Shown here: piece by piece, positions 51,701 to 64,000 of the stretch | Layout: every line of letters begins with the position of its first letter | How positions within the stretch are numbered: position 1 is the first letter of the stretch | Source of the DNA: Brienomyrus brachyistius | Taxonomy: Eukaryota > Chordata > Actinopteri > Osteoglossiformes > Mormyridae | Assembly: GCF_023856365.1 (NCBI RefSeq) | Contig: NW_026042824.1 | Coordinates: 1-64,000, forward strand | DNA length: 64,000 nt | Direction of reading: 5' to 3' | The notes under the pieces: generated by a model | What the model was told of the DNA's origin: nothing | The model's database searches: none | What the model saw: the letters and a program-made list of their open reading frames with translations, nothing else | Program-made: the position numbers and the translations under genes

Positions 51701-54700
51701 TCTAGTTCCTTAGACCCACCTCCTCTACAATCTAATTGGTTATCTCTCTGAACCAATCATTTTTCCTTCTGCCCTCAGAACATTTTTGTGAGGGTAAAAC
51801 TCCCACGAGCGAATCACATGCAAGGAATCAGACAGTAGGAATTCTGCTCACACTCAGCTCCTGGCTTTACTAAGCAGACATCCAGTCTAGAAACCATGAA
51901 TAATATAGCACTATTACGAGTATGTATTGTGGGACTGCTGACGTACTTACGTTAGCATGGAAAACGAGAGCAGGAAGTGAGGAAGAAGTGAGACAGAAAG
52001 ATGAGCACAACGAAGTGCTGTCACACTCACACACGAGCTTCCCTCGGATGCCCTCCCACCAAAAACACTGATTATCACTTCACTTCCTTGGGTAATTTGG
52101 GGGCCCAAGGCAACAGCCTATTCTGCCTATAGCTGCCATATATATATAGATATTAATATACATATTTTTTCTTCATGACTTTGATCTTATCTAGGCCCCG
52201 AGCGGCTCTCTTGTTTGCCCGGATCCGGTCCTGTGACTGACAGAGGCGATAAACAGCAGGTACTGGCATTACGGAAAAAATGTATATGCTTAATAAAAAG
52301 CTCAGACCAGCTGGACTCGGGAGTTGTGCCGGTTCCTTCGCTCAGGGCCTTGTTCTTGAACGCTGAATGTTCCCGGCTGCAGAAAATCAGAGGGTGAGAA
52401 ATCCTTAGCTGAACTTCAGATGAAGAGTGAGCTCGTTTCTCTCAAGCAGACTGACGCCGGTCTAACGCTGCATTAATACCCCTTAGCACTACTGGTCACA
52501 TTTCCCATGATGCCACTGGGTACAGCCCATGGCGACACTGCCCAGTAGGGGACAGTGTGACAGCTTTCCAAAAGGACCATTCGGTCCTGGAGGGCCAGTC
52601 GGTGACACAGTATCCATGATCAGGACTGGGGTACCCTGCTTTACAGAATAAACTAACCAAATGTCGATACTGAATGCAATCTGATTTAACATGGTTTCCT
52701 TAAATCCCAATTAAAGTGCTTCAGATCAGCTCAGGACTTAACAGCAGAGAGACTATTTGGCAAATTATTACGCTGCTATTTGCAATTACATCCATTATCT
52801 CTCCGCTAACATGCAGCATTAAGCCTGAGCCGCAGGAATAGAGGTCAGATAATGGATCCGGTATTCCGGAGGTGGGATCCTCTTCCAGCTCGTTTAAAAG
52901 GCCCAACAAGTGGGGGGGTGGTGGGGGGGGAGACGCAAACACAGCATGTCTGCATTTTAGCTTCAGGCCGTCTCCCAGTCCCTTCGCACTCCTCTCTCCC
53001 AGATCCAAGCATCACCAGTCTTAGCGATGCGTCTCGTGTTTCTCGGGCAAAGAGAAAGGAGGCAGGAAGCGGCCATTTTGTCATTTGCTGGTTTTAATCC
53101 CCCCCCCCCCCCAGCTTCCCCCGTCCACCTGGCCGTACCAGAGTGCAGAGCGTCCCTGCCTTTTAAACACGAGCAGCACCTGACTGGGGGGCCCTACGCT
53201 GCGTGGTTTTTGGCTCAACTGTGTTTCCGTCTAATTGGCGTCAAAACGGTGGGTTTCATCAATGAAGGTGGTGTGTGGCTGAGCGGGTTGGCAGTCGCCG
53301 CCTATGACTGGAAGGTTGCCGGTTTAAATCCCACAGTCAGCAGAGTGACATCACCACTGGACCCCTGAGAGAAGTCCCTAAACCCCCAACTGCTCTAGTC
53401 TCAATAAAAGGTACATCTGCAAAATAAGCTGAATTTAGGATGTGATCCGCAGCTGCGTGGCTGCCATTCCCACCTCCTGATGCCGCCCCGGATGGGGATA
53501 ATGGCCCACATAAACGCTGATGCTTATTAGCCCTGAGAGATGCTGCGCACCCAGCAGAAAGGGGCCCTAGTGACGGCCGGGATTAAGCCAGATACACACC
53601 ACACTCTGCTCCTGTCCCACACTTTCATTCTCCACTCTCCTGTGTTATTCATGAACTCCAAATTACACTCAGCGAGGGTGCAGTTGCTCATTCCCGCAGC
53701 CTGTTGTCCTGTCTGTCTTCTGAAAGCTCTCGTCCCACAGAACATAGGCTTCTTCCCAGCTAAGTAAATATTTCATGATCACACTGAAGCAGTAGTGGGT
53801 TATCAGGCCTGAAGTGATATATTCCTCCCCCACAAAGTATGCATGGAGACACTCTGTGTGTCTTACTTAACGAAGATAAAACTCCCCCCCCCCCCCCCCC
53901 CCCCGTGAATTTTGCTGAGCTCAATGCTCTGGAGATGACGGAGATCGAAAATTATACCGGAAATGTTCCATATGTCCTTACAGATGTTTCCTTTGCCTTC
54001 CTTCATTGAACAAACCCGTTGTCGTGGGAGAGAACTGCACAACCCCCCAGCTCTCTGTGGGGGAATGGGACCCTGCCTATGCCTTCCTGCCAATCCTGCC
54101 AAGTTTCCCCTGTAAGTTGAAGGATCTCCTAACAGGCCTGCATGTAGATTAATGTCATACCCAGGACAAAGCAATTGCAGGTTAAGGCCCTTGCTGAAAG
54201 GCCCAACGGAGTAGAATCACTCTGGGCATTCACAGGATTTGAACCAACAACCTTCCACTTGCTTGCACAGATCCCTAGGCCCAGAGCCACCACTCTGCCC
54301 CACAACCTCAAAAAAATCCTAGAATCGCCCCCAGCCTGAGGCGATATTCGAGCTGCCAAGGTGCATTGAGTTCAGGTTTACCCAGTGTGTGCTTTACTCT
54401 AATCACAGCATACTGGGTTTTCGCCGGGGCAGATGTAGGGAGTCAGGGGTTTCGGGGGAGGTGCTTACTGGCGGTCTGTTGACGAGCCAGTAGGCCTGTT
54501 CCTGACATTCCAGCATGATGCGGTCCGCCTTGCGCCTCTGTTTGGCTGCCCTGGTAGGAGCAGAGCAGTCGATGGAGAGTCAGAAAGCATACTGGGTAAT
54601 TAGCATATAGCGGTAATCACTGAACTGCAAGGTAGGGTTTTCATTTTTCTGTTTCCTTTTTCACTTAGAAATGGATTTCCGACTCTAGTGTTTAGGCTGA

Positions 54701-57700
54701 GGTCTGATTTAACAGATAGGAGGGAAATTATGACCACACACCATGTTACTTTTTAATTTAGGTAACATCATCATCCTCTTAATACGAGATTTATTCATCC
54801 ATTCTCATCTGTCCCCTTGTGTGCATTTATGAAATTGATTTCATAGCTCGATGCGACAGTATTCCCGGGCTGGGGTGGGGTTTACCTGAGCTGCTCCTTC
54901 GCCTGCATCACCACGAAGTCCCAGGTGTGGTTGATCCGTTTGTGCAACATGTTGTAGCTGTCCTGCGGAGACGATGTTTAAATGCGACATTGCCAGGTCG
55001 CACGGCTGGCTGCGTTGCTGCATGGGTTCACGTTATGACTCACAGGCCGAACCCCTCCCAGGATATCAACTGGCAGTGTCGGATTCACAAACCCTCTTAC
55101 TGATGAGAACCTAAAATGCGTTGACCCTGACGCAACATGGCGGCAAGTTGGTGGATGTCTATGTGCGATCCTACTATGTGCATAATTGGTGGGAGGTTTT
55201 CTTACACAAAAATGTTCTGAGGGCAGAAGGAAAATGATTGGTTCGGATAGATAACCAATCAGATTGCAGAGGAGGCAGGACCAAGACATCTGATTGGTTG
55301 CTCCTGCCTCCTCTAGTTGCTCGGATCCACCTCATGTACAATCTAATTGGTTATCTCTCTGAACCAATCATTTTTCCTTCTACCCTCATAATATTTTGTG
55401 TAAGTAAAACTCCCATGAGCATTCAGCTATCACATGATCTCATCAAGCAATGCTTCAGACCAGCGAATAAGAATAGCATTGAAATGTACATAAATAAAAA
55501 TTTTCTCTTACCTTTTCATAGTCTATCAGCTGCCCTTGCTTTCTGATATTCTTCTTAGTCAAATAAATCGCTTTAGAAGAGCAAAAGAAAGACATGGCAA
55601 GAAACTGTGTTTTTCTATTATTCTAGTAAAGGGAAGTAATGATGTAATAGGCGAGCACATGATTAATAATTGGTAATCACCGTAATCTAGCTCGGAGGCT
55701 GGCCACTGCTGAGAGCTCCAGAAGTACGGAGTCTAGCAAAAAGGAGATGCTGTCATTTGAAACTATTCAGAAGCAGCGTGACAAAGGTGCTTTGTGATTT
55801 AACATGTCAGGGACAAGGCGGGTGGAAGGCATTTTGCTACTTTAACTGGCATTGGTTCTCATACATCAGTGTTTCCCAATCCGGTCCTCGGCGACACACA
55901 GATGATCCACGTTTTTGCTCCCTCCCAGCTCCCTACCAGACAGTCTACGTTTTTGCACCCTCTCAGCTCTGGAGCCCGGACCAGATTGAGAAATACTGTC
56001 CTACACGGTAATTCCGCAGTCTCTCCAACGAATAGTTTCGATATGCGTGCCCCCCCACATGGCCACCACCCTCTCGCGCTGCCCTCCATCTGAAGAAACC
56101 GTGGTTTTAGGTTACCTGGAAGCGATACGGCGTCTCGTCGGGCCGCAGGACGAGCGTCCTGGGGTCCTTTAGGGGGTAAATGTAGCCGTGCTTCACGATC
56201 AGATTCCCCACATGAAGTGCCTCTGAAAACACACAAAGTGGTCACTCATTTCCACGTAAACTACTCAAAGCTCAAACAAATCCACTACTCGTAGCCCAGA
56301 TTTAGGCATAGTAATTCTCTAAATTTTTGTCAGTGGAATACAGTAGAACACACGATAACTAGAAACTGAGTAGGCATATTATATTTTATTTTACGGTATA
56401 GCAAGTAACTGGAAAAAACGTTGACATGGTGCACAGAATAAGCCGCGGGGATGGTGCATTCCTCATCGGAACTATAATTAATTACGAGTAATTGGGACTT
56501 TCCACTTTCCGGCTGCCTCCGCGGCCATTGGCAGTCAGGCGCTCCCGGGGGTTTCAGACCGGCGCAGCAACAGCGCTGCTAGGGGGAAGCCTAGTGTTTA
56601 CAGGGAGGGGTAACTGCTTACCGGGGCAACAGGTTTTTTGCCCATTCAAGTCTGTTAATGCATCTGCCATCTACTGCCTAAAAGTCCCCTCCTTTCCATT
56701 CCGACTTCTTTTCCAATCTGGGCTGTAAATCAGGGAAATCTGCTCCCTTGCTATTTAAAACCTCATCTGCATCGCCCGGGAATTCAGGACAACAGCGTCT
56801 TGCAGAAGTGCATAATGAGGGAGACGGATAGCGATATTTCTCCAGGCATGACTGACTGCCTCTGGCTATCAGCGAAGTTTGCATCGGGACTATCAAACCG
56901 TACAGCTCAGCATGCGTAGCGGCGCGACTCGGGACTGGCCTACAGATTATTTGTACTAATAGCCTCTCAGCAGAAAGATAAATAATTCAGCAGATAAATT
57001 GACGCCAGGGGAAGAAAATCCCAAAAGCTTCAGGCGAATGGGGTGTCTATGTTATGGACAAGCTCAATTCTGACATTTATTAATTCACAGGCTCAGCAAT
57101 ATCAATGGAACAGAACATGCTTCTGTCAGACACGTGAATTGCATATGCTTACACATAAATGCAGCTAGGCTAATCTGTTGTATGGATGACAAATTCTATT
57201 ACTTCATTTGTATTTATTATTCAAAAGACTCGTTTATTTCTGTTATTTTATTACAAAAAAAAAAAAACCTGATGACGTCTTTCGCCAGCAGGGGCGCCAT
57301 CGTCGTCACGAAGGGAAAAAAACAATCGATTAACCTCACATAAGAGCACCAGGTAACGCTTCCCTACATACTTCTCGGCCCTACCTTCTTCCATGATGGA
57401 GTACTTCTGAATTAGCCACTCCACGATATCATTTCCTGGGAAGGCATAGCGAGGAAGGCATCTAGTTAGAGTCGAGAAATGCATTAAGCCGTCATAAATC
57501 AAAAACGCTGAACTCGATAAATAAATTACATAAATAAATATGAGCGCAAGGAGATCGATGACAGTCTTAATGCACAGGATTCCCGAAGACCGCCGATGTA
57601 TGGGCTTTCCTGTGAAGGGCTTAAATGACCATTAGGACCCGGCCCCCGGGACACTGCACGGCCGGGTGTAAGACAACCCGGGCGGCACGAAAAATTATTT

Positions 57701-58777
57701 TTAAAAAGTAAAATATGTATCGTGCACCTGTCATCGCATGTGGAATCACTGTGATTAACAGTCTTTGATTCTTCATCTTTATCCCCATGTCGGGATCTTG
57801 CATCGCCACAATGACTTGTTCAATCTGGGATAAGAAGAATAGTCAAAATCGTGAAATCAAGGTGACGACAGACATAGTGAAAACGTTCAACCTAGTAATA
57901 TAATAATTGCTTAATGTGTGATTTGATATGTAATCGTTATATTCATCATTAAATCACCGGAGAGACACACTCATATATTTAGGCATATATATAAGTAAAC
58001 TACAAGGTTTTTCCTCTGACTATCTTAACTGCACGTCAAAGACGTTATCGGATATTCCCGACTACAGACTTTCGGTTTGATCATTTATTCGCGTTATTAA
58101 TTCGGCTCCTGATTACATTAAACTAAACATGCTCAGATTGTTACAACCTTTGCTTGTCGGTTATTTTTGGGATCTTTCTGGATGGGCTCAAGGCGGGGTC
58201 TGTAAGCACAAGCAAACTGCCAGCACTTTTGTTTTACATGAAAATAGTTTGATGTCGGCCTATTGCGTTATTGTCTGGCTATAATTTGGAGGCAATATTA
58301 AACAATAGGCCCATATATTGTAAATATACATGTTGTGTTGTTTTGTTGTTATCACAAACGTATAGCCTGATCATAAATTTCATGGATACCTGGATGTTGT
58401 ATGTTCCATTATATTTATGAATGAATGATTTATGTGAAGTCTGGCTTAGATTCGAGAATTAATCATATAGATTAAAAAAAGTTTTCATTTAAAACTTATC
58501 TCATATAATAAAATCCTCGTCCGAACGAACATATGTCAGAATGAAAAAACATTTAAATTATTTTTGTGATGCATCAGTATCAATAGCTACAACGTCATAA
58601 CAGATATAGATATAATGCGGTTCATACTTTTGAAGTTGATGCGTATCTCCCGAAAAAAATCAACTCCAGAAGAGTCCGCGTCTGTAAATGCCTGAACTTC
58701 GGAATCGATCCTACCTTTGTTAGGCGCGGCATCTGTGTCTTGCAGCTGTTCCCTTGGATAAAGATGTTAATTGTCAT
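48731..58777 (-). CDS. RGS11: RGS11, R7-family regulator of G-protein signalling (17 coding exons, 471 aa)
   Basis: R7 RGS proteins, as obligate dimers with Gbeta5, speed GTP hydrolysis on Galpha-o; RGS11 acts with RGS7 in retinal ON-bipolar cells. Exons, 5' to 3': 58777-58715, 57824-57728, 57435-57385, 56222-56116, 55732-55681, 55570-55512, 54962-54886, 54550-54469, 52376-52308, 51494-51471, 51196-51135, 50435-50322, 50228-50113, 49741-49654, 49525-49387, 49303-49221, 48863-48731. Phases close to 1,416 nt. DEP starts about residue 23 ([20 protein letters not shown]) and continues through [16 protein letters not shown] follows to about 196. The GGL region holds [20 protein letters not shown] and PSNPW. 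The RGS box runs ~290-417 ([12 protein letters not shown] to [10 protein letters not shown]). [17 protein letters not shown] and the tail VFPF...RHSS favour RGS11 over RGS9. The start is the first ATG, preceded by an in-frame stop. The weakest junction is the exon ending at 52308. Confidence 0.93.
49868..50020 (-). repeat. tRNA-derived SINE fragment in an RGS11 intron
   Basis: 'agcagatgct...tttttttttg', then 'ggtcagtcagtccctggag' and 'gatttgagctgatgacc' (reverse B box). It resembles the copy at 63830-64000. Confidence 0.5.
50640..50757 (-). repeat. tRNA-derived SINE fragment in an RGS11 intron
   Basis: Contains 'taagggccttgttcaaggac' and 'cttgaaccggcgaccttctg', the reversed body and B box of the second SINE family (compare 63019-63232). 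Confidence 0.6.
51554..51806. mobile_element. Fold-back MITE, copy 1
   Basis: The left arm 'atgggagttttacttg', 'gcaaaaatgttctgagggc' and 'ttggttcagagagataacca' is repeated inverted in the right arm, 'ttggttatctctctgaacca' then 'gccctcagaacatttttgtg' and 'gtaaaactcccac'. The unit could fold into a hairpin over most of its length. A second copy is at 55189-55415. Confidence 0.8.
53266..53440 (+). repeat. tRNA-derived SINE, second family
   Basis: A-box-like TGGCTGAGCGGGTTGG and B-box-like CCGGTTTAAATCC, then 'cagcagagtgacatcacc' and 'caataaaaggtac'. Related copies lie at 54165 (-) and 63019 (+). Confidence 0.75.
54165..54303 (-). repeat. tRNA-derived SINE, second family, reverse
   Basis: Reverse-complement body 'gttaaggcccttgctgaaag' and B-box complement 'ggatttgaaccaacaacct', ending at the head near 54303. 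Confidence 0.7.
55189..55415. mobile_element. Fold-back MITE, copy 2
   Basis: Same family as 51554-51806, with 'acacaaaaatgttctgaggg', 'ataaccaatcagattgcaga' and the inverted right arm 'ctaattggttatctctctga'. It shares the central 'gcctcctctagttgctc' portion. Confidence 0.8.
55867..55998. mobile_element. Short hAT-like MITE
   Basis: The 5' end CAGTGTTTCCCAATCCGGTC and the inverted 3' end (complement reads CAGTATTTCTCAATCTGGTC) are imperfect TIRs. The flanks TCATACAT (55859-55866) and TCCTACAC (55999-56006) match at six of eight positions, compatible with an old 8-bp duplication. The internal text 'cacgtttttgctccctccca' is repeated once inside. Confidence 0.6.
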
Positions 58778-59931
58778 GCTTACAGCATCTCGATCTCCGG
58801 CGTTTGTGAAGTTGGGATTGATGCTGTCCTGTGTTTTTTTTTTCCTTCCACACTTAAGCTCTGCTTGTTACTGCCCCATAGCGGAGCGCAAGTGAAACGG
58901 ACTACCGGAGATTTGCACTGTTTTTCTGTTAGTGTGTATAATCAAAATATGACTCAGTTTGGCCAGTTAGAAAAATATGATAATAGAAAAGTATTCTTTT
59001 CCTCTCACTTTTTTTTCTTGATTTAATTACCGACTTCACGTACTTACACTGTGTCCCGTTGCACGATGTAATATTGCGAAACTATGATTTTGTGGCAGTG
59101 TTTTGTAAAGGAATTTTCCGTTTAATCATCGTCTTAGTATAAAGCTATATGGTTGTTCTGGTATCAGTGGACGTACATTATGTATTTTTTCTTCTCTTGA
59201 GCACCATGGTCATGACATGAAGCTCAGTCATTGATTACTCGCAAATGTTAGTAGTCATCCGCTGTTTATCTTGAAGATGTAAAAGTAGTGCGCGTACATC
59301 TCCTCGTTAGTATAGTGGTGAGTATCCCCGCCTGTCACGCGGGAGACCGGGGTTCGATTCCCCGACGGGGAGAGTCTGCATCTTTTTGCCTCGGTCTCAA
59401 AAGGCACCAAGCTAGAACCGGCCCCGTGTTAGTGGAAACGGGGCTTGTGACTTGTACTCATGCATAATATTCTGCGGGTCGCTCAGCAGCGCAGCATATG
59501 AAACTAGACTCGAATTGTAAGTGTGTGGTTTTGATAATTGATGTATGGATGGATGGATCCTTAATAAGAGATATAAACAATAAGGTCCAGTCGCCAACTA
59601 ATCATGTAAAATACGTCATAAACTCATGGTTGTTAAACCCAGAATAAAAATGAAGACGTATAACTAGGAAAGTCAACTTGCACATTTCAATTTTGGTTCG
59701 ATATAATCACGTTGTCCTTAACCCTCCAGTGCAGGAGGGGACGGTAATGCGCATCGAATGTTTCCGAACCTGTGTGTGATACAACCGAGGAAGAGCCGAT
59801 GACTTCGGGGGAGGAGGGGCAGGCGACTCGGAAGAAAAAGCAGCAGAACCCAATGCAGCCTGTAGCCCATTCAAAGGCCTACTGTTGGACCTCTGCTTAT
59901 TTTGCAATACGTCTTTAGTACGGACTGAAAA
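58778..59931. promoter_or_regulatory. Divergent RGS11 / U2AF2 upstream region
   Basis: 1,154 bp separate the RGS11 and U2AF2 start codons, which point away from each other. No canonical TATA box is obvious next to either gene. A tRNA-Asp gene sits in the middle. Transcription start sites cannot be placed from sequence alone. Confidence 0.5.
59301..59372 (+). tRNA. tRNA-Asp (anticodon GTC)
   Basis: A canonical 72-nt cloverleaf. The acceptor TCCTCGT pairs with the 3' side ACGGGGA (allowing G-U), and the D arm carries the A box TAGTATAGTGG. The anticodon loop is CTGTCAC with GTC at 59334-59336, and the T arm holds the B box GGTTCGATTCC. No intron. A T5 pol III terminator follows within about 15 bp. 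The fully conserved boxes argue for a functional gene and not a SINE head. It charges aspartate and decodes GAC/GAU. Confidence 0.97.
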
Positions 59932-63687
<3,756 letters not shown>

Positions 63688-63829
63688 TAACCTTAATCTT
63701 TATTTACCTTTGAAGAGCCGATCGGCAAGGCCAGTTTTTTGTACTCGTTACGGACTGACTGTCCTTCGCAAGCTGCGGATGTCTTGTCATATAAAGAGGG
63801 AGACTTTCACTTTTATTTACTTAATGTTG

Positions 63830-64000
63830 TAAATATTTAGCAGACAGTTTTATCCAAAGTGAAGAATGTTTTTTTTTTTTTTTTTTTTTTGAGAAATCAG
63901 GGTCAGCCTGTCCCTAGAGCAAACTCGCCGGCCCAGTGGTGTGATCACCAGTGATGTGAACCAGTGATCTTCTGATGATAACGCTGGCATCCTAACCAGC
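63830..64000 (-). repeat. Reverse SINE at the window edge
   Basis: The tail complement 'atttagcagacagttttatcc' is followed by a T22 run, then 'ggtcagcctgtccctagag'. It continues beyond the window and resembles 49868-50020. Confidence 0.55.

Noticed and set aside
52721..53097. Overlapping frames around 52721-53097
   Set aside because: No conserved motif and located within an RGS11 intron; no splice-compatible phase with neighbouring exons.
59707..59907. Minus-strand 66-codon ORF upstream of U2AF2
   Set aside because: Falls in the U2AF2 5' region, no motif; likely chance.

Overview
The window is eukaryotic nuclear DNA, almost certainly from a teleost or other ray-finned fish. The evidence is three vertebrate genes with GT-AG introns (CLCN7, RGS11, U2AF2), a nuclear tRNA-Asp, and fish-type repeats: tRNA-headed SINEs with GATG tails, Tc1, hAT and CACTA-like DNA transposons, CR1/L2-type LINEs and Ty3/Gypsy-type LTRs. 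I do not assign a species. Family names come from recognising motifs by eye; no search was run.

Bases 1-37,300 are a graveyard of mobile elements with no convincing host exon. In order: SINE, integrase fragment, a CACTA-like relic split by a MITE that itself holds a SINE, a CR1/Rex1-like LINE split by a solo LTR, a long dispersed repeat with an LTR-like insert, two SINEs, and an L2-type fragment. Next comes a decayed hAT-like transposase (13.2-18.7 kb) that carries a hAT MITE and a very young 3.2-kb LTR element, followed by a Tc1 deletion derivative, more CACTA-like copies (one with a 389-codon zinc-finger ORF), a Gypsy integrase relic, a promoter-like cluster and a seven-copy ~236-bp tandem array.

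The most unusual object is the LTR element at 14,484-17,674. Two nearly identical ~288-bp LTRs and a 5-bp target duplication flank a single long minus-strand ORF for a basic/acidic, then proline-rich tandem-repeat protein. No gag or pol domain is seen, and the ATG lies 2 bp inside the 5' LTR.

Bases 37,310-63,664 are gene-bearing. The last 15 coding exons of CLCN7 (+) face RGS11 (-), which I reconstruct as 17 coding exons in an unbroken 471-residue frame. RGS11 is divergent from U2AF2 (+), with tRNA-Asp(GTC) in the 1.15-kb gap between their start codons. U2AF2 runs off the right edge after RRM1. CLCN7 lacks its first ~300 codons here, and the preceding 37 kb shows none of them.

The three host genes have unrelated jobs (lysosomal Cl-/H+ exchange, G-protein signal termination, 3' splice-site recognition), so their proximity is local synteny rather than a pathway. 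Several introns carry MITEs, SINEs and microsatellites.
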